A stretch of 64,000 bases of DNA. Origin: Murimonas intestini. GTDB taxonomy: Bacteria > Bacillota > Clostridia > Lachnospirales > Lachnospiraceae. The first letter of the stretch is position 1; every line of letters begins with the position of its first letter. The stretch covers positions 1 to 64,000 of the forward strand of contig NZ_JANKBI010000008.1 in the NCBI RefSeq assembly GCF_024622195.1. Reading direction: 5' to 3'. Position numbers and translations under genes: made by a program. The notes beneath the pieces were generated by a model that was not told the DNA's origin, ran no database searches, and saw only the letters and a program-made list of their open reading frames with translations. Positions 8,383 through 15,777 of the stretch are shown one piece after another.

Positions 8383-9612
8383 ATGAAAACCGTTAGAAAT
8401 ATATTGTGTTTCCTGGTGCCCTTCCTTCTTTTTCTCACCTGTCCCATGGTTCTTTACGCCGAGAGCGCCAGGCTCTATCATGGAATTGACGTCAGCCAAT
8501 GGCAGGGGGATATTGACTTCCAATCTGTCCGGGATGCCGGAATAGAGATCGTCTACATCAGAGCGGGCGAAGGTTTTAGCTATATTGACCCTTACTTTAT
8601 ATCAAATTACCAGAAGGCCAGGGCAGCAGGCATGAAGATAGGATTCTATCACTACGTGACAGCCTCCACTGCAGAAGAAGCCAGGCAGCAGGCCGATTTC
8701 TTCTATTCCCTGATCAGGGATAAGGTCATCGACTGCCGCCCGGCTATGGATTTTGAAAGCTTCCCGGAGCTCAGCGGGGAAGAAATAAATGAGATTGCCG
8801 CCGCCTATCTGGAAACTCTGGAAGGACATCTGGGCTACCTGCCTGCCTTTTACAGCAATTCCTATGATGCTTCGGCAGTCTTTGACTCCTCGTTCACAGA
8901 GTACCCGCTCTGGGTCGCAGATTATGAAGTTACGCAGCCTGAAAGCACAGGGGCCTGGAGCAGCTGGAGCGGTTTCCAGTATTCTGACTCCGGCTATGTC
9001 CCCGGTATCTCAGGCAATGTTGATTTAGATTACTTCAAGGATACGATTTTCACAGATAAGGAGCCAGCCCCCGAAGAACCAGGTGCCGGAGAAAATATTA
9101 CGTACACTGTCAGAAGCGGCGATACACTGTGGGCCATCGCCCAGCGCTATGGAACTACTGTCTCCGACATTGCCTCATTGAACGGTATCTCCGACCCCAG
9201 CCTTATATTCCCCGGTCAGATACTGATAATCCCCCAGTCGGGCAATTCCGGCAGCGGCAGTACCGGCGGAAGCACCGGACAGAATCCTGGCGGTACACCT
9301 AGCGGGGAGACTTCAGACACTTATACAGTTAAAGGCGGGGATACGCTGTCCTGGATAGCTCAATATTTTGGCACAACTGTGCAGGAGATCGCCTCTCTGA
9401 ATAACATTGCAGACCCTAACCTGATCTATCCCGGCCAGGTACTCCGGCTCCCCGGACAGGTAAACAATGTCATCTACCATGTAAAAGCCGGCGACACCCT
9501 GTCTGCAATAGCGCTGCGTTTTCATTCATCCACGGCAGCTCTTGCATATATTAACCATATCCAGAACCCTAACCTGATCTATGTCGGCCAGGTACTGGTC
9601 ATCCCACAGTAA
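8383..9612 (+). CDS. Secreted GH25 lysozyme with three LysM domains
   Basis: This 409-residue protein is a peptidoglycan muramidase. A signal peptide covers residues 1-27. The GH25 barrel (about 30-220) shows GIDVSQWQGDIDF with Asp 36 and AMDFES with Asp 123 and catalytic Glu 125. Three LysM peptidoglycan-binding repeats follow at 239-285, 312-357 and 363-408; between the first two is a Gly/Ser-rich linker (about 286-310). LysM 2 and 3 share the phrase NLIY-GQVL. It acts outside the cell, in cell-wall turnover or on neighbouring bacteria. It is the only rightward gene in this part of the window and ends 19 bases from the end of pdxT, which faces it. Confidence 0.93.
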   Translation: MKTVRNILCFLVPFLLFLTCPMVLYAESARLYHGIDVSQWQGDIDFQSVRDAGIEIVYIRAGEGFSYIDPYFISNYQKARAAGMKIGFYHYVTASTAEEARQQADFFYSLIRDKVIDCRPAMDFESFPELSGEEINEIAAAYLETLEGHLGYLPAFYSNSYDASAVFDSSFTEYPLWVADYEVTQPESTGAWSSWSGFQYSDSGYVPGISGNVDLDYFKDTIFTDKEPAPEEPGAGENITYTVRSGDTLWAIAQRYGTTVSDIASLNGISDPSLIFPGQILIIPQSGNSGSGSTGGSTGQNPGGTPSGETSDTYTVKGGDTLSWIAQYFGTTVQEIASLNNIADPNLIYPGQVLRLPGQVNNVIYHVKAGDTLSAIALRFHSSTAALAYINHIQNPNLIYVGQVLVIPQ

Positions 9613-9631
9613 ATGATTTTTTTAAACACGC

Positions 9632-10228
9632 TCAAGTATTGTTAAGGCTTTTCCTTATCATATCCAGAAAATATGCGTGTACTCCTGTGTCATCTGTGAC
9701 TTCAGGGTGAAAGGATACTGCCAGCTGGTTCTGGTACCGTACTCCCACGATATGCCCTTCCACCCTGGCCAGGATCTCAGTTCCCGGTCCGGCGTCTTCT
9801 ATATAGGGTGCCCTGATAAAGCTCATGGGCACCCTGCCCACATGGGCCATTCTGCACTCTGTATGGAAACTGCCCAGCTGGCGTCCATAGGCATTTCGTC
9901 TGACCGTGACGGGCAGAGTGCCAAAGTAAACGGCCTCATCATTGGAGATCTTTTCTGCAAGAAGTATCATTCCTGCACATGTTCCAAATACAGGAAGTCC
10001 TGATATTATTTTCTCCTTCAGCGGTTCTTGCAGCTCCAGCCCTGACATCAGCTTTCCCATGACAGTGCTCTCACCCCCCGGCAGGATAAGACCGTCAAAC
10101 GGCCTCTGCAGATCCTGCTTCTGCCGTATCTCAAATACTTCGGCCCCAAGCCTTTTAAGCATTCGTTCATGTTCTGTGAATGCACCCTGCACAGCCAGGA
10201 CTCCTACTGTTATACCGGCGCCCTTCAT
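9632..10228 (-). CDS. pdxT: Pyridoxal 5'-phosphate synthase glutaminase subunit
   Basis: A class-I glutamine amidotransferase of 198 residues that supplies ammonia to PdxS in the DXP-independent vitamin B6 pathway. The catalytic triad is visible: Cys 84 in FGTCAGM, and His 174 and Glu 176 in VSFHPEV. PGGESTVM at about 50 is the PdxT-specific motif. Its ATG follows the pdxS stop with no gap, so the two are translated together. It is usually active only in the complex of 12 PdxS and 12 PdxT. Confidence 0.96.
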   Translation of the reverse strand: MKGAGITVGVLAVQGAFTEHERMLKRLGAEVFEIRQKQDLQRPFDGLILPGGESTVMGKLMSGLELQEPLKEKIISGLPVFGTCAGMILLAEKISNDEAVYFGTLPVTVRRNAYGRQLGSFHTECRMAHVGRVPMSFIRAPYIEDAGPGTEILARVEGHIVGVRYQNQLAVSFHPEVTDDTGVHAYFLDMIRKSLNNT

Positions 10229-11104
10229 CTATTTGCCCCGCTCTGCCATGAGCACTTGGATCTCCTGCTCATTGATGCCCACCATGGCCTCTCCCAGGTT
10301 CTCGGAAAGTCTGGCCAGCATGTGAGGATCCTGGTAATTCGTCACAGCTTTTACTATAGCCTCCGCACGTCTTGCCGGGTCTCCTGATTTAAAGATTCCT
10401 GAACCTACAAATACTCCCTCGGCCCCCAGCTGCATCATCAATGCCGCGTCAGCCGGTGTGGCTACTCCTCCTGCGGCAAAGTTCACAACAGGAAGTGAAC
10501 CATTCTCATGAACGTACTGTACCAGTTCATACGGCACCTGCAGTTCCTTTGCCGCCTGGAACAGCTCATCACCGCGCATGGACACAAGTCTGGCGATCTC
10601 CTGGTTCATTTTCCGCATATGACGCACTGCCTGCACAATGTCTCCTGTCCCCGGTTCTCCCTTTGTGCGTATCATGGAAGCCCCCTCACTGATTCGTCGA
10701 AGGGCTTCCCCCAGATCCTTGGCGCCGCACACAAAAGGCACCTTAAATCTGGTCTTATCAATATGGTAAACATCATCCGCCGGAGAAAGTACTTCACTCT
10801 CATCTATATAATCAATCTCTATGGCTTCCAATATCTGTGCTTCTGCAAAATGACCGATCCTGCACTTGGCCATTACAGGGATAGTAACTGCTTCCTGTAT
10901 TCCTCTTATCATTCCGGGATCGCTCATCCTGGACACACCGCCCGCAGCCCTTATGTCCGCCGGAATCCGCTCCAGCGCCATGACAGCACATGCGCCTGCC
11001 TCCTGGGCAATACGTGCCTGCTCCGGAGTAGTCACATCCATGATGACTCCGCCCTTTAGCATCTGCGCCAGCTGCTTGTTTAACTTATATCTCTCCTGAT
11101 CCAT
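10229..11104 (-). CDS. pdxS: Pyridoxal 5'-phosphate synthase lyase subunit
   Basis: A 291-residue (beta/alpha)8 barrel that makes PLP from ribose 5-phosphate, glyceraldehyde 3-phosphate and ammonia. The N-terminal GGVIMDVTTPEQARIAQEAG and ERIPADIRAAGGVSRMSDP stretches are near invariant in PdxS; Lys 80 (PVMAKCRIGH) forms the first Schiff base. The length fits the family exactly when the ATG at 11104 is used; AAAGGAG lies 7 bases upstream. The upstream in-frame start at 11140 would add 12 unconserved residues. First gene of pdxST. Confidence 0.97.
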   Translation of the reverse strand: MDQERYKLNKQLAQMLKGGVIMDVTTPEQARIAQEAGACAVMALERIPADIRAAGGVSRMSDPGMIRGIQEAVTIPVMAKCRIGHFAEAQILEAIEIDYIDESEVLSPADDVYHIDKTRFKVPFVCGAKDLGEALRRISEGASMIRTKGEPGTGDIVQAVRHMRKMNQEIARLVSMRGDELFQAAKELQVPYELVQYVHENGSLPVVNFAAGGVATPADAALMMQLGAEGVFVGSGIFKSGDPARRAEAIVKAVTNYQDPHMLARLSENLGEAMVGINEQEIQVLMAERGK

Positions 11105-11155
11105 ACTCTGTCTCCTTTCAATGTCTGACAATGCCAGCAATTATAGTAACAAAAC

Positions 11156-11182
11156 GTAACTGTGACGGGACTTGACAGTTAC
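11156..11182. repeat. 27-bp intergenic palindrome copy (E), upstream of pdxS
   Basis: GTAACTGT and ACAGTTAC form perfect 8-bp arms around a diverged centre. The length is 27 bases, as in the other copies. It lies 52 bases upstream of the pdxS start, between the (p)ppGpp synthetase stop and pdxS. Confidence 0.6.
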
Positions 11183-11298
11183 AACAAGACTAAAGATATC
11201 ATTTATTTGGTTTGTTTTAAATATCCAGTTATGATATTTTTAGCCAGTCCAGTTTTGTTTGTCAGGAGCACAGCAGCAGGCTCTTCGTTATTCGGATG

Positions 11299-12126
11299 TC
11301 AGGCATCCTCCCCTGTTCCTTCTGCATTTTCCGCCGCCTTCTCTGCAGCTTTTTCCGTATCTTCTTTTATGCTGCGCATCCTGCGGAAATATGAGCTCAT
11401 CTCGTCAGCCATCCCTGACAGACGGTTCAGCAGAGTGGAAAAATCCGTAAGCATCTCGTCATCTTTAAAGTATGGATAAACTATATCGTGATCGATCTCA
11501 CTCCATCCCTCCTCAAAAAGTGTCCTTCCCTGGATCTCCACATAGTACCCCTTGTACTTAATGATGTAATGGAGGGAGCGGTAGATTCCGTCAGACCTGA
11601 TATCTATGATGTCCTCGTCATATATCCTGCTGTCACCTGTCCTGCGGTATACCTTAGGCCTCTCTGCAATATAATAGTGGGCCTCATTTTCGTCAAAGTC
11701 ATGTATTCTGTCTTCAACATAAAGATCAGGATTATTTTCAAAAACCGATGTAATATACTTATGAAAATAGATCCAGTCCTCCCGGTAAAGGAAAAATACC
11801 CTGATTCCAATCAGATCAGTAAGATACTTATAATAATTGCTTCTGTCGATCTTCTCAAACCGTTCAAAATGCTCGCATCTCTTTCTGATAATCTTTTCCA
11901 GCAGATGTCCGGGAGCTTTTATTCTGTAGCGGTAAGAATGGATACCTGCCTTTTCAATATCATAAAGATAGTCATTCACAAAATCTTTGCCTATATTTCT
12001 CAGCTTCTCTTCCCGCTGTATATAGTCCTCACATATGGCCGTCAATTCATCCCAGCTCAATGCCGATGCTTCCAGCTCCGACTCTTCGATGTTATATTTA
12101 GTTAGAAATTCTTTTTTATCTATCAT
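11299..12126 (-). CDS. Small (p)ppGpp synthetase, RelA/SpoT domain protein
   Basis: A 275-residue protein with a single RelA/SpoT synthetase domain (about 45-215) and no hydrolase, TGS or ACT domain. Visible motifs: YRIKAPGHLLEKIIRK (nucleotide-binding basic helix), YLTDLIGIRVFF, YRSLHYIIKY and VEIQGRTLFEEGWSEIDHDIVYP, which carries the catalytic EIDH. The C-terminal tail is charged and alanine-rich. It would transfer pyrophosphate from ATP to GDP or GTP as part of the stringent response. The start has GAGGTG upstream. A terminator separates it from the microcompartment operon upstream, so it is probably transcribed alone. Confidence 0.9.
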   Translation of the reverse strand: MIDKKEFLTKYNIEESELEASALSWDELTAICEDYIQREEKLRNIGKDFVNDYLYDIEKAGIHSYRYRIKAPGHLLEKIIRKRCEHFERFEKIDRSNYYKYLTDLIGIRVFFLYREDWIYFHKYITSVFENNPDLYVEDRIHDFDENEAHYYIAERPKVYRRTGDSRIYDEDIIDIRSDGIYRSLHYIIKYKGYYVEIQGRTLFEEGWSEIDHDIVYPYFKDDEMLTDFSTLLNRLSGMADEMSSYFRRMRSIKEDTEKAAEKAAENAEGTGEDA

Positions 12127-12162
12127 CTGTCACCTCTGAAATGTGTGCTGTCTTATCTGCCG

Positions 12163-12209
12163 AAAACACCGCAGCAGCAGATCTGCTTAAAAGATCCACT
12201 GCTGCGGTG
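12163..12209 (-). terminator. Terminator of the GH36-microcompartment operon
   Basis: Perfect 11-bp arms at 12167-12177 and 12199-12209 (CACCGCAGCAG / CTGCTGCGGTG), followed on the minus strand by GTGTTTTCG. It starts 19 bases after the last shell-protein stop. Confidence 0.75.
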
Positions 12210-12227
12210 CCTGATCAGGACTTGATT

Positions 12228-12518
12228 CTACTTCTTTTTCCTTCTGGCCTTAAACATCTCCACAATACCCACCATTTCTTCTGAAGGGTTGGATATTACT
12301 GCAGTCTTTATGACTTCACAGGGCGGGGCTTCAACAACTGTATCTACAGCAGCCTTTACCGCTGAGACGCTGCCGCTCACAAATATCAGGGCATGTCCTC
12401 CGCACTTTGTATCCTGTGTCTCATATTTTACATCTGCAGCCTTCAGCATCTGATCCGCCACTAATATTGCATTGGCTTCTCCCAGAACCTCAACTAATCC
12501 GAATGCTCCATACGTCAT
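12228..12518 (-). CDS. Bacterial microcompartment shell protein (BMC-H)
   Basis: A 96-residue single BMC-domain protein that would form hexameric shell tiles. Family features: GAFGLVEVLGEANAILVADQMLKAADV at the start, a pore-loop CGGH at the place where PduA/EutM have GSG or GGG, then GSVSAVKAAVDTV. The C terminus is short and basic (ARRKKK), which is unusual and might bind nucleic acid or cargo tails. It is the last gene of a long operon, 24 bases after another BMC gene, and no shell vertex (BMC-P) or signature core enzyme gene is seen in the window. Confidence 0.9.
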   Translation of the reverse strand: MTYGAFGLVEVLGEANAILVADQMLKAADVKYETQDTKCGGHALIFVSGSVSAVKAAVDTVVEAPPCEVIKTAVISNPSEEMVGIVEMFKARRKKK

Positions 12519-12542
12519 AAATATACCTCTTCCTTCCGCACA

Positions 12543-12842
12543 TTATTTATTAATTGTTATCGCCATTGCTTTTTCTGTATCGCCAGCTGGTGATGCGATA
12601 ACCGAATGGGCGGTGATCCTGGAAATCGGTTCTGCAGCCCTGAGGGCAGCCTCCATCGCCGCTTTGACATCTGATATACTTCCCCGCATCTTCACACAGG
12701 CACCTGCTTTGAGACGGTTCCTCTCCACACCCTGGATCTTGACAGCCGCTGTTTTAGCTGCTGCATCCAGCGCTACAAAACAGGCACACTCGCTGTCCAG
12801 TTCAAAAATACCTATCGCCATGCCTTCATAATTTTCAGCCAT
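12543..12842 (-). CDS. Bacterial microcompartment shell protein (BMC-H), divergent paralogue
   Basis: A 99-residue BMC-domain protein: GMAIGIFELDSECACFVALDAAAKTAAVKI, pore-region RLKAGA, and MRGSISDVKAAMEAALRAAEP. It is only distantly similar to its downstream neighbour, so the pair could make two kinds of hexamer with different pores. It starts 24 bases after the M24-like stop with AGGAGG upstream, so it is part of that operon. It would need BMC-P proteins encoded elsewhere to build a closed shell. Confidence 0.87.
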   Translation of the reverse strand: MAENYEGMAIGIFELDSECACFVALDAAAKTAAVKIQGVERNRLKAGACVKMRGSISDVKAAMEAALRAAEPISRITAHSVIASPAGDTEKAMAITINK

Positions 12843-12866
12843 ATATGCCTCCTGTACACTACCATA

Positions 12867-14303
12867 CTATGAGGTTATTATATCAAAATCTGTGCAAGAA
12901 GTACAGCTCATATTCTTTAATGCATATCCTTTATTCAATAAATAAGGCCTGAAATACCCTGTTGAATCAGACATGGGCAATATTTCCTCTTTTAACCGGA
13001 TCCCCAGTTCTTCTGCCATGTACTTACGTCTGCGGCACATGCGCTCCCAGGTTTCGGGATACTTGCTCCGGATCTCATCACGCAGGGCTTCATCTGCGAT
13101 CACAATTCCATCTTCAGCACTCGCTCCTCCGTACCCTGCACGTTTTGGAATAATATCCATCTGCAGCATCATACCGCTTTTTAAACAGATGGCTGAGTCC
13201 CGTTCAATGGGAGAAGAGAGCCACTCTTCCGAAGAAGTCAAATGTCCGGGATTTAATACCCAGCCATATTCGCTTTTCGGGAGTACCCGCTCTATGATCT
13301 CATAGAGTTCTCCCCCTGTCACCCCGATTCCCACTGTCTCAAACCAGGCTGCCGCCGCTGCAAAATACGGCACTGCCATTTTCTCCATATAATCACAGGC
13401 CTTCTCCGGAAGGTCTTCCCTGCAGCGGGCTATGTATCCGGCCCGCGAAGTCAATCCTCCCCGCAGTCCCATAGTCACAGAAAACGTATCTCCCAAAGCA
13501 ATCTTCTTATTTCTGGGCGCCACCTCAGCGTTTGTAAAACGCTCCCCCGTGGCGCAAATTGTCTGTACATTCACAGGCTGGCCACTGGCGGCGAGAAAGT
13601 CCGCTATCTCAAGTTCTGTTTTTCCTGTTTCCACCTGCTCAAGAGCCTCCAGCACACAATCGGATGCAAGGGCGGCGCCGTATTCAAAGTGGGCGATCTC
13701 ATTAGCATTGTTCAGCACCCTCACTCCTGTATCCGGTGAAATGAACAGACCCCCCTCGTTTTGAACACGTCCCTGCTTTCCCACTGCACTCTTAATACTC
13801 TCCACTATCATGTATGGAACTTCAAAAAGCTGTGCGTTGTCCTCCTTATGGGAAGTAAATAATTTCCATCCTGCTATACCGATACACATTCCCTGACTGA
13901 TTCCCGCCTTTTCAAAAAGCTCTCTCAGAGTAAACTCTGTTTCCATGGGCTGATTTGGCAGGGAAAAATGGGGTACATGTATCACAGTATTTTTTATTCT
14001 GCAGTAATTTCCCATACGCAGTGACTCATTGCCCAGCATTAAAAATGCTTTTCCGTCCCGGTGGAGCACAAGGACCGCCTCCTCAAAGCGCGGCTCAAAT
14101 CCTGTCAGATATCCAAAATTTCCGCCGTGTTCCCGGTCTGCATAGACACAGAGCACATCTGTCCCTTTTTCTTCCATCTGTCTTAAAACTTTATTCAGGC
14201 GCTGGTCCATCGTCTCTTTTGTAAGGCTTACCGGACTTTTGGGCCAGTGCTGCACAGGAGGGTTTACTTTCTGGTAACTGATATTCTGATATGCTTTATC
14301 CAC
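12867..14303 (-). CDS. M24 (creatinase/prolidase-like) family protein lacking canonical metal ligands
   Basis: About 478 residues: a creatinase-like N-terminal domain (SLTKETMDQRLNKVLRQMEEKG, DVLCVYADREHGGNFGYLTGFEPR) and a pita-bread C-terminal domain. In metal-dependent M24 enzymes two Asp residues, one His and two Glu hold the metals. Here the region with the two Asp reads TFSVTMGLRGGLTSRAGYIAR, with no Asp; the His is kept (NPGHLTSSEEW); the first Glu site is Asp (MMLQMDIIP); the second Glu is kept (ASAEDGIVI). This suggests a metal-free creatinase-like amidinohydrolase/amidase or a non-catalytic member. The GTG at 14303 is chosen: it overlaps the M81 stop (GTGGATAA), with GGAAGG about 10 bases upstream. 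Confidence 0.8.
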   Translation of the reverse strand: MDKAYQNISYQKVNPPVQHWPKSPVSLTKETMDQRLNKVLRQMEEKGTDVLCVYADREHGGNFGYLTGFEPRFEEAVLVLHRDGKAFLMLGNESLRMGNYCRIKNTVIHVPHFSLPNQPMETEFTLRELFEKAGISQGMCIGIAGWKLFTSHKEDNAQLFEVPYMIVESIKSAVGKQGRVQNEGGLFISPDTGVRVLNNANEIAHFEYGAALASDCVLEALEQVETGKTELEIADFLAASGQPVNVQTICATGERFTNAEVAPRNKKIALGDTFSVTMGLRGGLTSRAGYIARCREDLPEKACDYMEKMAVPYFAAAAAWFETVGIGVTGGELYEIIERVLPKSEYGWVLNPGHLTSSEEWLSSPIERDSAICLKSGMMLQMDIIPKRAGYGGASAEDGIVIADEALRDEIRSKYPETWERMCRRRKYMAEELGIRLKEEILPMSDSTGYFRPYLLNKGYALKNMSCTSCTDFDIITS

Positions 14304-15777
14304 GTTTCCACCATCCTTCCCACTCTCCGTCCATATCAAACTCCACATCCGCCAAAGGGTAAAAATCCTTTCTCTCTTTTGCATAAGGGATCATCCTGGG
14401 CTTCTGCGGAGCATTTCCCGGTGAGAATACCATGTATGCGGCGTTAGCAATCTCCTCAAGTTCTGCATACAGATATCCCAGCTTTATGCAGATCAGATCA
14501 TACTCCTCCAGATCGATATCCAGAGCTTCAAACTGCCGGGGATCAGTGTAGGCATAACGCTCAGCATTCAGAAGGATATCCGTGTTCCCTTTTCTTGCAA
14601 GAGCAAAAGGCATGGATTTATTAGAACGGCTTTCCGGGATCACTCCAGTCCGGATCAGAGTGAAACAGCCTTCCACAGCTGTGCTGGAAGAGTCCAGTTT
14701 TCCCCCTATGGAAAGTATCAATTCCTCTCCAGGCTCCCTCTTTGTACAGCAGTTTACCGCCTCCCTGTCTGCAATTCCTGTAATCAGAATTTTTCTGTCC
14801 GCACAGGACGGATGTTTCTTTATATACTTCAGAATGGCATCAGCCATGAATGCGTTATCTCCGGATGTTCCTGCCGTTACATTATCACCGGAGTCTGACA
14901 GAAATACCTTCTTCATATTTCCGGCCCTTTTCAGCGCCGTATGCAGCCCCTCATCCACTTCCAATGCCGGGATGTTAAAATGAAATTCCCTGCGCAGTGA
15001 CCATATTTTATTCACAGCTGCTTTTACCCTCTTTTCCAGCTCCTCTGAAAATTCCCAGGATGTCACTGCCAGACTCATATGGTTTTCCATTGAATCAGAC
15101 CAGATAAACCCGCAGAACCAGGATACTTCCATCGCCAGTTTGTCCCGGACAATGGCTTCTGTGCAGCTTTGGATCTCACAGGACGGGAACTCCCCTGTAA
15201 TAACCATTTCCCCCGGAAAAGTCATGGGAATGCTGATGCATTTAACTTCCGGTATTTTTCCGCTTTTTAAGCTGGAAATCAGAGCCCTTACAGCTCTCTC
15301 CCCTGTTTCTGTTTCATCTACATGGGGTGCAGTCTTGTATGCAGTCACATAATTCAGTTTTTCCGCCAGTTCAGGAAACATATTTCCATGAAAATCAAAT
15401 GAGGCAAAAACAGGCACCTTCTCCCCGTATTTTTCCCGCAGCTTTTTAATAAAGTACAGCTCGCCGCTCCCCACCCCTTTGATATACATAGCGCCGTGCA
15501 TACACAGGTAAATTGCATTGGGAACTCCTTTGTCATTACAGGAGGAAAAGAAATCCTCTATGAATTTATCAAATTCCGTCCTGTCCAAAGGCGCCGACGG
15601 TATAGTTGTGGCAAATACCGCCGGAATCACCTCATATCCTGCTTCTTTAAACAGCCTGCACTGGGGCAGACAGTCTAACAGCTCTGCCCCGTGATATCTC
15701 CTGAAATCATTATATACCATCCTGACGCCGGAAAATGTATTAGCTTCCTGATGGATGCCGCCTGCTAATACCTTCAT
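14296..15777 (-). CDS. M81 (MlrC-type) metallopeptidase family protein
   Basis: A 493-residue protein of the family named after the microcystin-degrading MlrC. The zinc-binding elements are seen: YLCMHGAM, FASFDFHGNM and TAPHVDETETGERA, then SDSGDNVTAGTSGD in the C-terminal half, which is also conserved. Members probably hydrolyse small linear peptides or amides; natural substrates are mostly unknown. Its ATG overlaps the DUF5107 stop (ATGA), and its own stop overlaps the start of the M24-like gene, so the three are translationally coupled. Its presence in an alpha-galactoside operon is unexplained by known pathways. Confidence 0.88.
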   Translation of the reverse strand: MKVLAGGIHQEANTFSGVRMVYNDFRRYHGAELLDCLPQCRLFKEAGYEVIPAVFATTIPSAPLDRTEFDKFIEDFFSSCNDKGVPNAIYLCMHGAMYIKGVGSGELYFIKKLREKYGEKVPVFASFDFHGNMFPELAEKLNYVTAYKTAPHVDETETGERAVRALISSLKSGKIPEVKCISIPMTFPGEMVITGEFPSCEIQSCTEAIVRDKLAMEVSWFCGFIWSDSMENHMSLAVTSWEFSEELEKRVKAAVNKIWSLRREFHFNIPALEVDEGLHTALKRAGNMKKVFLSDSGDNVTAGTSGDNAFMADAILKYIKKHPSCADRKILITGIADREAVNCCTKREPGEELILSIGGKLDSSSTAVEGCFTLIRTGVIPESRSNKSMPFALARKGNTDILLNAERYAYTDPRQFEALDIDLEEYDLICIKLGYLYAELEEIANAAYMVFSPGNAPQKPRMIPYAKERKDFYPLADVEFDMDGEWEGWWKRG

